Program-made: the position numbers and the translations under genes
Notes under the pieces: model-generated
Seen by the model: the letters and a program-made list of their open reading frames with translations, nothing else
Told to the model about the DNA's origin: nothing
Databases searched by the model: none
In this document: positions 1 through 8,583 of the stretch, piece by piece
Position numbering within the stretch: the stretch's first letter is position 1
How the letters are laid out: every line of letters starts with the position of its first letter
NCBI RefSeq assembly: GCF_003339505.1
Contig: NZ_QPIW01000001.1
Coordinates: 496,001-560,000, forward strand
Origin: Runella aurantiaca
GTDB lineage: Bacteria > Bacteroidota > Bacteroidia > Cytophagales > Spirosomataceae
Direction of reading: 5' to 3'
Length of the DNA stretch: 64,000 nt

Positions 1-325
1 ATAGAAACCAGAGTGAGCTAGCTTCAAATGTTTCAACGGTCAATTGAGCTTTATTGCCAGAAATAAAACTTTCCATATCAGAAATCCACTCGTTTTCCCT
101 CGCAAATGTAATGACTCTGATTTGTCCGTCATCCAGCGTCTTATAGTTATAAGCAAGACCCTTCTCCACAAAAAAAAGCTTGTTGTTAAAGTCTCCTTCA
201 GCGACCAAGATCTGCTTTCTCATGGTTGTCATACGTTTGAAGCATGGTCGAATGCTTTCAAATTCTGCTTTGGTCATACTTCCTACCTTATTGTTGATAT
301 CTTGGTAAAGTCCGTCTAATTCCAT
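1..325 (-). CDS. Crp/Fnr-family transcriptional regulator, N-terminal part (cut by window edge)
   Basis: An open frame of 108 codons begins with ATG at 325 and runs off the left edge. The visible part reads as a cyclic-nucleotide-binding beta-roll: a short helical start, then the stretch around FFVEKGLAYNYKTLDDGQ and VITFARENEWISDMESF, which is the usual pattern of Bacteroidota Crp/Fnr sensors. The C-terminal winged helix would lie outside the window. These regulators usually sense redox or stress signals rather than cAMP, but nothing here shows the ligand. The frame is clean, so it is a real gene cut by the window edge and not a remnant. Confidence 0.8.
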   Translation of the reverse strand, partial: MELDGLYQDINNKVGSMTKAEFESIRPCFKRMTTMRKQILVAEGDFNNKLFFVEKGLAYNYKTLDDGQIRVITFARENEWISDMESFISGNKAQLTVETFEASSLWFL

Positions 326-549
326 AAAGTGTAAGATTGAATTTTATTGCCATCTAATATCACCTTCTCCTTTGTAATAATCGTTGTCTATTTTTGCATA
401 GACTTCTTGTGTTACTTTTTCCATGAATTTCTTGTGTTGCTTTTTCCTATCTCGTAAGGCTTTTCGGTTTTGTTCCGTTTTTGAGTGGCCGCTGGTCTCC
501 ACTTTCTTCTTGTCAGTTTGTGTAAGCTATGACATTTTATAAACTTGCC

Positions 550-679
550 CATAACGTTTTGGCGCTTAGTGCAGTGGCGGATTTTGGAACACAAAACTGT
601 CAATACACCACAAAAGTTGATGCGAGGTAGAATGTTCAATGAAGCATTTTACCTGTCATTGAGCCAAACGCCTGTTATG
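550..679. repeat. attC-like palindromic intergenic element A
   Basis: The gap 326-693 holds no convincing gene, only this 130-bp element. Its ends are inverted: CATAAC at 550-555 and GTTATG at 674-679. A second inner pair lies inside them, TTTGGC at 558-563 and GCCAAA at 663-668, with unequal spacers. That two-box stem is the layout of integron attC sites (R and L boxes). The interior (AACACAAAACTGTCAA, ACCACAAAAGTTGATG) partly resembles the repeats at 31.3 and 32.2 kb. It lies directly 3' of the ATPase gene at 694-2862. Integron relationship is an inference; no integrase of the IntI type is seen. Confidence 0.55.
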
Positions 680-693
680 TCTTCGTACTTTTG

Positions 694-2862
694 TCATTTT
701 ATCATTTTTTTATAGTGGTCTTCATATCCTGTAACTTTGAATAATTCTGCAAAAGCGTCCTTAAAGTCTTGGTAATTGAACTCTTTAATATCAAAAATAT
801 TTTGTCCAAGCGAATGTGATTCACGGTTTACATATCTGTTAAACGATTGAAACCTATTTATTTGCATTTCTTTTTTTTGAAATACGTTGTTCAAGTCGCT
901 CTTTTCTACAAAGTTGAAGAAATATTCAATTATGTTTCTCATACAATTTGCAATCAAAGCCGCAGGTTGCTTATCGTCTTTGACGATAAACCAATAAGCA
1001 TGATAATCATTTTGAATTTCTTCATAACTCATTTCAAGAATTTCACTACCTGTTTCGTTTTTTCTAAGTCGGAAAAGTTTTTGCTGTTCTTTTCGTCTTT
1101 CCTTATTTGTATCGGTCATTTCGTAAAAGAAATACAAACTATGTGTAAGCAAAAATACCTGCTCGTATTTATCGCTTCTTAAAAACTCATTGTGAATTAG
1201 TCTGCCGACATTAAAGATATAAATATGAGATAAACTTGAAATCGGATCATCTATAACAACTACTTTCTTTTTCCCAGTTTCTGTTGCTTCTTTTTTTCCT
1301 CTACACAATTCAATAAAATACAGAAAACTGATAATCATTTTCTCTCCCTCACTCAACGATCGAAAAACTTTTTCTTGGTTTTCACCTCGCACAATCTTGT
1401 AAAAATTGTCAGAATGTTTTTTGATTTCAAAATCTGTAATCCCTAAATCAATTAACCCATTATTGATGTTCGTTATAGCCTCCTCAATATTTACAGTTTG
1501 TTTTTGTTGATCCGAAATAATTGTGTTTTGAGAAGTGGTTTTTGTTGAAATTTCTTCTAAAACGGTTTCTAATGTTTCTATTTTGATTTTTGATGCCGCT
1601 TTGGTAGCATTTAAGTAGCTTATAGTTTGGTCATAATCCCAACGCATTATTTCCCAAAAAGTATTTTTAATTTTGGTTTTTACAGTTTTTTTTTGGTCAA
1701 TGTTTCTGTTGTGTTCATCAACAAGTTCGTTGACTTTTTGAATAACATCATTTACTTCTTCAAGTGCCTTTGTAGAAATTTTGGGTGTAATAGAGACGCT
1801 TGGCGTTTTGATTTTATCTTCAATCAGTTTCTTGTTGCCTTCAATAACTTTAATAAATGTACTAAATTTTATCTCAAAATCTTTTTTGTGTGTCTCAAAT
1901 TTGGGATTTGCTTCAAAAACAGACTTATCAGGAATATTTAGAATTGCTTGTGAATACCTGTCTAAAAAAGATTTTAAAGAATTTATATCTTCCTCATAGG
2001 AAGCGTCAAAGTAATTTTTGATACTTTCTATTAGATTGTTTGAAATAGTTTTTTCTTGACAAAATGGACAAGTTGCGTTTTCTTGTATTTGCTCCTTTGG
2101 TAAATACTGTAAACCTTGCTTTACCCAATCAGAATTGCCAAGCACCTTGATTAGCTGTGAAACCGTACTGTTTTCATTTCCTACGATTTGTTTGCTAAAA
2201 ATGGATTCGGTTTCTATGTCTTGAGTATCAAATCTGATCTGAGATAAAGCTGAATATTTTTGAGCGTTGTCGCCTGATATTGATTGTAAATCATTTTTTA
2301 GGTCGTCAATACTTTTTGTTGGTTTTTGAGATGGCTTGTTTAAACCACCAATGTGGTTAAACAAACTTTCTTTGGAACCTTTTAAATTTTCCAAACAAAA
2401 CTCTAAAACTCTATCGCCTCCGCTATAATCTGTTTTAATTTTCCAAATAATATTTTTTACATTTTCTATCTTTTGATTTATAGACAATTTTTCGAATTCA
2501 AGTTCTTGTTTTTTTTTGACTTTTTCAACTTCAAGTTTTGCAATTTCCTTATGAGCATTTGCAATTTTTGATTCAGCTTCTTTATTCTCTTTTGAAAGGG
2601 TAAATATTCCTTTCAAATTTTCTGCTTCAAAAAAGGTTTCTTGAATAAAAGTCTGATTGTAAACAAGTATTTTGTGATTATCGTCTAACCCTTCAACAGA
2701 ACAACTTTTATATTTTTCGTCTGCTTGTTGGTGTAAATAATCTGAAAACGTACTCTTTCCTGTTCCGTTTAAGCCATAAATAAGGTTTACCTTTTTATCG
2801 GTTTCCAAAGCCGTTTGGCTTTTGTAGCTCGATATTTTATTTAGGTTTATTTTAGTTATCAT
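694..2862 (-). CDS. AAA_13 ATPase with zinc-hook CxxC, PrrC/RloC-like candidate anticodon nuclease
   Basis: The chosen start is the ATG at 2862 (MITKINLNKISSYK), giving 722 aa; an upstream in-frame ATG at 3012 adds 50 residues that do not look like protein and overlap a hairpin. Domains: Walker A GLNGTGKST near residues 30-38, a long coiled coil (about 95-135 and on), CPFC at 265-268 matching the zinc hook of RloC, an ABC signature LSEGEK near 505 and Walker B VVVIDDPISSLS near 535-547. Behind the ATPase the C-terminus carries R642-N-I-I-E646 and H683 (NRESHS), the order R-x3-E...H of the PrrC/RloC anticodon nuclease active site. In that family the enzyme cuts a tRNA anticodon loop when phage or DNA damage alters a restriction system. 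The gene is flanked by hairpins on both sides and is AT-rich. The ATPase family is firm; nuclease activity is inferred from three residues. Confidence 0.72.
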   Translation of the reverse strand: MITKINLNKISSYKSQTALETDKKVNLIYGLNGTGKSTFSDYLHQQADEKYKSCSVEGLDDNHKILVYNQTFIQETFFEAENLKGIFTLSKENKEAESKIANAHKEIAKLEVEKVKKKQELEFEKLSINQKIENVKNIIWKIKTDYSGGDRVLEFCLENLKGSKESLFNHIGGLNKPSQKPTKSIDDLKNDLQSISGDNAQKYSALSQIRFDTQDIETESIFSKQIVGNENSTVSQLIKVLGNSDWVKQGLQYLPKEQIQENATCPFCQEKTISNNLIESIKNYFDASYEEDINSLKSFLDRYSQAILNIPDKSVFEANPKFETHKKDFEIKFSTFIKVIEGNKKLIEDKIKTPSVSITPKISTKALEEVNDVIQKVNELVDEHNRNIDQKKTVKTKIKNTFWEIMRWDYDQTISYLNATKAASKIKIETLETVLEEISTKTTSQNTIISDQQKQTVNIEEAITNINNGLIDLGITDFEIKKHSDNFYKIVRGENQEKVFRSLSEGEKMIISFLYFIELCRGKKEATETGKKKVVVIDDPISSLSHIYIFNVGRLIHNEFLRSDKYEQVFLLTHSLYFFYEMTDTNKERRKEQQKLFRLRKNETGSEILEMSYEEIQNDYHAYWFIVKDDKQPAALIANCMRNIIEYFFNFVEKSDLNNVFQKKEMQINRFQSFNRYVNRESHSLGQNIFDIKEFNYQDFKDAFAELFKVTGYEDHYKKMIK

Positions 2863-2900
2863 TTCAATCTTGATAAGCGGTGTCGTTTTTGAGCATGAGG

Positions 2901-2968
2901 CATAACAGAGGGCAAATGGGTGAAGTCTGTTGGCGAGAGCCAATCCTATTTTATCCATTTGCCTGTTT
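2901..2968. repeat. attC-like hairpin element B upstream of the ATPase gene
   Basis: The gap 2863-3180 has no supported gene. It holds a nested hairpin: outer arms GGCAAATGG (2911-2919) and CCATTTGCC (2955-2963), inner arms TTGGC (2930-2934) and GCCAA (2939-2943). Just outside lie CATAACA and TGTTTGA, which are partly complementary. The size (about 65 bp) and box order are those of a short attC site. With element A it brackets the ATPase gene. The rest of the gap shows one TAnnTTTG-like match on the minus strand (3150-3157) and nothing else I can name. Confidence 0.45.
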
Positions 2969-3180
2969 GACGCCGTTGATTTTTTAAGGCGTTTTATCCC
3001 TAATAAAGACAAACATTCCTCTTTTCTACGTCAATCCCATAAAATAGTTATCAAACGGTATCTGAAGTGTTCGGAATGGGATACTACAAGGCCAAACAAG
3101 GCAATGAAAGGTGGCATTGAGTTGGTAAAGAGGAAGGGCGTCGCAACCACAAAAGTAAGGCTAGTTCCTAGTTGCCCGTT

Positions 3181-4575
3181 TTATGGGTAAGCTGTGGTGG
3201 GTGGGAACTGAATCAGCGGGAGTTTTATCTGCACCTTGGTGCCCGCATTGAGGGCTGAACTAACCAGAAGCTCGCCCTTGTGAAGGTTAATCACGTTGCG
3301 CGTCAGCGGGAGTCCGATGCCGTAGCCTTCGTACAGTTTGGTGTTGGAAGCCCTGAAAAAAGGGTCGTAGATGTAGGCCATTTCAGCTTCGGGAATACCG
3401 ATGCCGAGGTCTTCAATAATGATGACAACCTGCGTGTTGCTGGAGGCGATATGGACCGTTACGGGGCTGTTGTTTGAGTACTTGCAGGCATTGTTGAGGA
3501 GATTGGCAAAGGCGAGGTGCAGCAGTTGTTTATTGCCTTTTACTTTTAGCTTTTTGGGGTCTTCGGGCAGCAGGTTCAGGTCAACAAAGATTTTATTGTC
3601 GGGATTAAGCTTGTCAATCAGCCCCTTCGTTTCCCAGATAATTTCGTCGATGCGCAGCATTTCAAAGACGATGGTCTTCCCTTTATAGCCCGTTTGGGCC
3701 AGAAAAAGCAAGGATTTGGTGATTTGGTCGAGCCGTTCGGCCTGTTGGAGAATACTGTTCAGGGATTGCTCGTACTCTTGGGGAGTTCTAACTTTGAGCA
3801 AGGCTACATCGGCCTCGCCGATGATGGTCGTCAGCGGAGTGCCTAGCTCGTGAGAGGCGTTGCTGATAAAATTCTTTTGGGTTTCAAAGGCCGTTTCAAT
3901 TCGGCTCAGTAGGTCGTTAAAGGTATTTATCAGCTCACTGATTTCGTTGTTGTTGACGCTGTTGTTTTCGAGGCGAAGGTGGATATTTTCGGTGCTGATT
4001 TGTTTTACGTTGTCCGTAATTTCTTTAATGGGTTTGAAAATGTGTTTTGAAAAATAAACCGAGAGCGATAGCACAATCAGCACCAACAACACAATACTCC
4101 CAAAGAGCATATTTCTTAAAAAAATGAGGTGGTGGGTGACGTAGTAATTTTCGGCCGATACAATCACAAGATGCTGATTGGGTCCGTTTTGAATTTTACT
4201 GCCCGCGAAAAAAAAGCTTCCCTCTTTTTCTTGTGCCTTACCTTCCTTCAATAATGTTTCTAAAAAAGTTTTCGGTAATTTATGTTTTTTAGATAGCGAA
4301 TCAAGCGTAAGTTCGGGCGTTATTTTAATGATATATTCTTTCTCTTTTTCGAGTTTTTCGAGGTGCTGATTTTTAATGGATTTTAGATAGGCAGCATCAA
4401 GGGTGTCGCTGTTGAAGTTATATTTGGCCGAAATGCGCACCCGAGTTTCGAGCCTTTTATAAAAATCAACGTACGAATAATTATTTAAAAAATAGTAAAT
4501 AATGGTACTGAATAAAATAACAATGGATATACAAAGTATGCCCAATAATAATGCTATTTTAGTTTGTGTTTTCAT
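3181..4575 (-). CDS. Sensor histidine kinase, HAMP type
   Basis: A 464-aa membrane histidine kinase. A first membrane helix lies near residues 7-30, a periplasmic sensor of about 120 residues follows, then a second helix near 155-178, a HAMP linker (FKPIKEITDNVKQIS), and a HisKA box with the phospho-accepting His in FISNASHELGTPLTT (about residue 240). The catalytic domain shows the N box (LLNNACKYS), a G box (EDLGIGIP) and a second G box (YGIGLPL). It overlaps the upstream response regulator gene by four bases (ATGA), so the pair is translationally coupled. The sensor region resembles CusS/PcoS-type kinases only in layout; the signal is not visible from the sequence. Confidence 0.9.
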   Translation of the reverse strand: MKTQTKIALLLGILCISIVILFSTIIYYFLNNYSYVDFYKRLETRVRISAKYNFNSDTLDAAYLKSIKNQHLEKLEKEKEYIIKITPELTLDSLSKKHKLPKTFLETLLKEGKAQEKEGSFFFAGSKIQNGPNQHLVIVSAENYYVTHHLIFLRNMLFGSIVLLVLIVLSLSVYFSKHIFKPIKEITDNVKQISTENIHLRLENNSVNNNEISELINTFNDLLSRIETAFETQKNFISNASHELGTPLTTIIGEADVALLKVRTPQEYEQSLNSILQQAERLDQITKSLLFLAQTGYKGKTIVFEMLRIDEIIWETKGLIDKLNPDNKIFVDLNLLPEDPKKLKVKGNKQLLHLAFANLLNNACKYSNNSPVTVHIASSNTQVVIIIEDLGIGIPEAEMAYIYDPFFRASNTKLYEGYGIGLPLTRNVINLHKGELLVSSALNAGTKVQIKLPLIQFPPTTAYP

Positions 4576-5261
4576 TTCTCTTTTAGAATATACCCCATCC
4601 CAACAACCGTATGAATCAACTCATTTTCAGGGTCAATTTTTTTGCGTAGATAATTAATATAAACATCTACGACATTGGTGCCCAAATTAAAATTAATATC
4701 CCAAGCACTCTCCAATATATCTATTCTTGAAAGGACTTTTCCCTTATTTTTTAATAAAACCAACAACAAGCGGTATTCGGTGGCGGTCAAAGAAATGACG
4801 TTGCCGTTTTTGGCGACTGTTTTGGCATCATCGTTGACCATTAAGTCGCCGATGAGGTATACATTTTTGGATTTTTCTTCTTGACTGTCTTCTTTTTGAG
4901 AGGAGCGTCGCAAAAGCGCGTTAATTCGGGCGTGCAGCTCAATGAATTTAAAAGGCTTGACGAGGTAATCATCGGCCCCAATGTTCAGTCCGAGGGCAAT
5001 GTTTTCGGACGTGCCCAAAGCCGACAGAAAAAGAACGGGAGATTTGATATTTCTGATTCTCAGTTCTTTACATACTTCAAGGCCGTTTTTGTCGGGCAAC
5101 ATAATGTCCAAAATAAAAAGGTCGAACGAAGATTCTAAGGCCATATTGATGGCGGTGTTTCCGTCAAATGCGACCGATACTTCATAATTTCCTTCTGTCA
5201 ATCCTTTTTTTATAAAGTCTACTACGCTTGTTTCATCTTCTACCAGCAGTATTTTTTTCAT
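4572..5261 (-). CDS. OmpR/PhoB-family response regulator
   Basis: A 229-aa two-domain regulator. The receiver has the acidic pair (LLVEDET), the phosphorylated Asp in LFILDIMLPDKNG near residue 52, and the Lys of YLVKPF near 103. The C-terminal half is a winged-helix DNA-binding domain (TATEYRLLLVLLKNKG, VVDVYINYLRKKID). It is the first gene of a two-gene operon with the HAMP kinase that overlaps its end, so it is the cognate partner. The target genes are not evident; the neighbouring esterase and nitrilase genes do not suggest one. Confidence 0.93.
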   Translation of the reverse strand: MKKILLVEDETSVVDFIKKGLTEGNYEVSVAFDGNTAINMALESSFDLFILDIMLPDKNGLEVCKELRIRNIKSPVLFLSALGTSENIALGLNIGADDYLVKPFKFIELHARINALLRRSSQKEDSQEEKSKNVYLIGDLMVNDDAKTVAKNGNVISLTATEYRLLLVLLKNKGKVLSRIDILESAWDINFNLGTNVVDVYINYLRKKIDPENELIHTVVGMGYILKEK

Positions 5262-5393
5262 GTACTCTTCGTCTTTACTGTTTATGGAATACTGATTTTA
5301 TGGGGCTTTGTTCAAGTCAATTTTGGCAAAGTAACGAAGAAAAAGAACGTTTTGAACGTTGAATTATCGTTTAGATGAGATAAGCGACCGTAT

Positions 5394-6248
5394 TTATTTG
5401 GCACTACCCGAAGGATACAGCAGTCGAAACGCGTTAAAAATGGCTTGGTGGGTGATGGTGGCGTGGTCTTCCTGCGGCAAATAATCAAAATGAACACTGA
5501 CGTTTTTGCTTTTCGTCGTTTTGAGTCGTTCTACCAGCAGGTTTGCGTCCACTTCCATTACGTGCGGGATGTCGCTCGGGGCAAGTCCTTCCTTCCCAAC
5601 CCCGATGTAAACGTCCGTTTTGGACTTGAAAGATTCTTCAAAAAGGAGAGAAGATTGTTTTAGTAACGAGGCATTGTCCCACCAAAGACTCGGGCTAATG
5701 ATGATGTACTTGGTAAAAAGAGTGGTTTTTTTGAGTAAAATTTCGGTGGCCAAAAGCCCGCCCAGCGATTGCCCGATGAGTGTTTTTGAGTTGGTCGTTT
5801 TATAGGTGCGCTCGATGTATGGCTGCAACTCTTTTTCCAGAAAAGCGATGAATTTTTCGGATTTTCCAGCGGTTTTGTTGCGCTTTTTGTCGGATTCAAT
5901 GCTCGTTGGGTACGTAAAATCCCGCCTGCGGTCGGTATTGGCAATGCCCACCACGATGGATTTGGGAATGCGGTTGATCCACGAAAAAGTATTGAACTGT
6001 ACCAACCCGACCACGTGGATGAAGTCTTCGTCGGCCGAGCCATCCAGGAGATAAATAACGGGGTATTTTAGCGTGTCGTTTTTGTTGTAACCCTCGGGAA
6101 GGTAAATGTTGAGGATTCTTTTTTCCGCCAGTTGCTCCGACGCTATTTCGTCAATCAGGCCGAGTACAAAGGGCTTGGAAGGACTTGACTGAGCAAAAGA
6201 CAGTGTAATACAGAAAAGTAGCGAGAGTATGGAAAAGGCTGCTTTCAT
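5394..6248 (-). CDS. Secreted alpha/beta-hydrolase, esterase D / enterochelin-esterase-like
   Basis: A 284-aa exported hydrolase with a clear signal peptide (residues 1-19, ending SFAQ). The fold markers are those of the PF00756 esterase family: YPVIYLLDGSADEDF near 60, the nucleophile elbow GQSLGG near residue 160, and the late His in PQEDHATI near 262. Family members cleave acyl esters of small molecules, including siderophores and S-formylglutathione; the export signal fits a periplasmic siderophore or polysaccharide-ester role, but there is no iron-uptake gene nearby. It is transcribed alone, 130 bases downstream of the response regulator start. Confidence 0.87.
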   Translation of the reverse strand: MKAAFSILSLLFCITLSFAQSSPSKPFVLGLIDEIASEQLAEKRILNIYLPEGYNKNDTLKYPVIYLLDGSADEDFIHVVGLVQFNTFSWINRIPKSIVVGIANTDRRRDFTYPTSIESDKKRNKTAGKSEKFIAFLEKELQPYIERTYKTTNSKTLIGQSLGGLLATEILLKKTTLFTKYIIISPSLWWDNASLLKQSSLLFEESFKSKTDVYIGVGKEGLAPSDIPHVMEVDANLLVERLKTTKSKNVSVHFDYLPQEDHATITHQAIFNAFRLLYPSGSAK

Positions 6249-6304
6249 AAAAAGTGGTGAAAAGTCAAGGCTTACAGATGGTTTTTAACGGTACAGTATT
6301 TACT

Positions 6305-7261
6305 TCATTTCTCATCCGTATTCAGCCAAATGACCTTTTGTTCTGGTTGGTGAGACTGCCCGACGATGTCTTTGTATAAGTCGGGCCGTCTTGCTTTGAT
6401 GTAGCGGTGGCCGCCTGCCTGCGTCAATTTTTCGGGAATGAGCGTAGCGCAGACAAAGCTATCGTCGAACGAACGGCATTCGGCAATAATATCTCCAAAG
6501 GGATCAATAATCATCGAACAACCGTTTTTCAATTGGTCGTCGTCCATGCCGATTGGATTTGAAAAAATGGCGTAGATGGCATTGTCGTAGGCGCGGGCTG
6601 GGAGCCATTTCAGGAGCCACTCACGTCCTTTCAAACCGTCAAATTCCGCCCTTAACGAAGTGGGGTCATTCTCGCGATTTTCCCACAATTTTGGATCTAC
6701 AAAACCTGCGCCTGGTCGGGTAGAAGGAGTACACATCGTGACGTGAGGCATGAAAATAATATCGGCCCCCAGCAACTTTGTGGCTCTTACGTTTTCGATG
6801 ATATTGTTGTCATAACAAATCAAAATGCCGCATTTCCAGCCCTGAATGTCGAACACGCAATACTGGTCACCGGGTGTTAAATACGGATTGATGAACGGGT
6901 GCAATTTGCGGTATTTGGCCACCAATCCGTTTTTGTCTACGCACACGTAGGCTTTAAACAGACGGTCATGTTCGTCTTTTTCAAAAAGTCCCGCCAATAC
7001 AACAATGTTATGGGCTTTTGCGGTTTCGGTAAGTTTTAAAATGCTTTCCCCGGCAGGAATAAATTCTGCCAAATCAAGCATTTGCTCTTTGGAAAGATGC
7101 CGTGCAAACGTATAACCCGTAATCGAGCATTCATGAAAAGCAATGACGTTTGCGCCTTTTGCCGCTGCTTTTTGGGATAGCTTTTCAATGACTGATAAAT
7201 TATAGGATTTGTCGCCGCTTTTATGCTCAAACTGAGCCGTCGCTATTTTCAACTTGTTCAT
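6305..7261 (-). CDS. Nitrilase-superfamily carbon-nitrogen hydrolase
   Basis: A 318-aa cytoplasmic amidase/nitrilase-type enzyme. The catalytic triad is visible: E44 in FHECSITG, K119 in KYRKLHPF and C149 in ILICYDNN. The start at 7261 (MNKLKIATAQ) is chosen because it begins exactly at the first strand of the fold; an ATG eight codons earlier adds residues not typical of the family. Family enzymes hydrolyse amides, carbamoyl groups or nitriles; the insert rich in proline and glycine near residue 175 (CTPSTRPGAGFVDPK) points to an N-carbamoyl or aliphatic amidase branch, but the substrate cannot be told. It is a single gene with no operon partners. Confidence 0.88.
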   Translation of the reverse strand: MNKLKIATAQFEHKSGDKSYNLSVIEKLSQKAAAKGANVIAFHECSITGYTFARHLSKEQMLDLAEFIPAGESILKLTETAKAHNIVVLAGLFEKDEHDRLFKAYVCVDKNGLVAKYRKLHPFINPYLTPGDQYCVFDIQGWKCGILICYDNNIIENVRATKLLGADIIFMPHVTMCTPSTRPGAGFVDPKLWENRENDPTSLRAEFDGLKGREWLLKWLPARAYDNAIYAIFSNPIGMDDDQLKNGCSMIIDPFGDIIAECRSFDDSFVCATLIPEKLTQAGGHRYIKARRPDLYKDIVGQSHQPEQKVIWLNTDEK

Positions 7262-7551
7262 GGAATACTGAGAATTGATTGTCACGCTGGCATTAGTAAA
7301 TGAAGATTTACTGTTTACCGCGATGTATTATTATTCGTGTTTTTACAAAAGTGATTATTTTCCTTGTTTTGAGCGAATAACCACATTTTAGAACTTTTGT
7401 ACCTTTAGAATCCGCAATTTTTTAATGCTGATTTTTAGAGTACAAGTATTGATTGGCTGTTTTTTGCAACAGGTGTTTTTTATGTTTTGGGATAAAGAAG
7501 AACACAAAAGTTGAAAGTGCTGACTTCATCCATTTTTTAAATTAAATTTTA

Positions 7552-8067
7552 CTAACGGGGTTCAGGGACGGGGATTCCCTGTTTTACGTCCACATTATGA
7601 TACGCAACAATTTTCCACGCATTTCCTTGACGAATCATCACTTGCAAAAGTCGGGTGCGTAAACGCCCCTTTTCGTCAAGGTAAGCGCCTCGGGGAGGGC
7701 CCTGATTTGAAAATCCAGAAACCCACGTGAGGGTTTCGACAATGACGGCGTCAGGATTGGCGAATTTGAAGGAAACCGTTTCCTGTTTCATCACCGTTTT
7801 GTTGAATATCCCTTTGAAAATCTGGTCATGCCGCGCCTGAAACTCGTTTTGTCCCACAAAAAAAGTCCCTAAAATATTGGTAAATGTACCGTCGGTGGCA
7901 AAATGCTTGGCGTAAGTTTGGGCATCTCCGTTGTTCCAAGCCACCACTTCTTCATTGATAATGTTCTGAATTGCCACGGAGTCGGTGGGGCTTTGGGCTT
8001 GGGTAGCTGTTGCCCAAAACACGATAGCCAGAAAGCCAATTGGTTTCTTTAAAAAGCGTTGTTTCAT
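7552..8067 (-). CDS. Secreted SnoaL-like / SgcJ-EcaC-family protein (DUF4440-type)
   Basis: A 171-aa protein with an N-terminal signal peptide (cleavage near ATQAQS) followed by one NTF2-like cone fold. The phrases VVAWNNGDAQTYAKHFATDGTFTN (residues about 43-66) and LQVMIRQGNAWKIVAYHNVD near 140-160 are the standard start and end of the SgcJ/EcaC group. Members bind small hydrophobic ligands or act as isomerases; many have no known substrate. It stands alone between the nitrilase and DUF4180 genes. The fold assignment is firm, the function unknown. Confidence 0.85.
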   Translation of the reverse strand: MKQRFLKKPIGFLAIVFWATATQAQSPTDSVAIQNIINEEVVAWNNGDAQTYAKHFATDGTFTNILGTFFVGQNEFQARHDQIFKGIFNKTVMKQETVSFKFANPDAVIVETLTWVSGFSNQGPPRGAYLDEKGRLRTRLLQVMIRQGNAWKIVAYHNVDVKQGIPVPEPR

Positions 8068-8211
8068 GGGATTTGTTGAGCTTAGGATTTTGACCGTTCA
8101 AGTTAGCAAAAAAGCGTGGACGGCTCTACTGTCTGTATTCCAAAATGGCGCTATAAAAATCAGTTTGTTTGAGTATTGTTGCGTTGGATATACACAAACA
8201 GGGCAGGCGCC

Positions 8212-8571
8212 TTACTTGGATAATCGCTCAATTGCTTCCGCTTTGGATTCAACAAAATTGACGTGTCCGTGCTTGTTGCTCTCAAAAATAAAGTCTTTAA
8301 TGCTTTTGCTCTGATACGCGCTGAAATCGCCCACAATGGCCAAACGAACCCGATAATTAGAGAATTTCTGAAGTATTTCGCCCGCAATACCCGTTTTTAA
8401 ATCAAAGAAATCAGGGGTGATATTTTGTTGGTAAAGGAAGATTCTATCAAAATCCTGATAATACAGATTCCCCAATAAATCGAGTCCTTCTTCGGCGTTG
8501 CCAATCACGGTTGTATCTGAAATGACCTCGGCTATTTTCACGCCGTTGCGTTGGTGTGTTTGAATTTTCAT
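8212..8571 (-). CDS. DUF4180 domain protein
   Basis: A 119-aa cytoplasmic protein covering the whole DUF4180 domain: an N-terminal strand pair (VKIAEVISDTTVIGNAEEGL), a middle ITPDFFDLKTGIAGEILQKF and the C-terminal end HVNFVESKAEAIERL. The arrangement recalls STAS-like folds. No signal peptide or membrane segment is present. The function of the family is unknown. It ends the list of short genes before mgtE, with 12 bases between its start and the mgtE stop, so the two may share a transcript. Confidence 0.85.
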   Translation of the reverse strand: MKIQTHQRNGVKIAEVISDTTVIGNAEEGLDLLGNLYYQDFDRIFLYQQNITPDFFDLKTGIAGEILQKFSNYRVRLAIVGDFSAYQSKSIKDFIFESNKHGHVNFVESKAEAIERLSK

Positions 8572-8583
8572 CTTTCAATGCAT

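Noticed and set aside
412-639. 75-residue minus-strand frame 3' of the ATPase gene
   Set aside because: It runs through hairpin element A, has no recognisable features and its amino acid composition looks random.
2863-3012. Extended N-terminus of the ATPase starting at 3012
   Set aside because: The extra 50 residues overlap hairpin element B and do not precede the Walker A strand in a family-like way.
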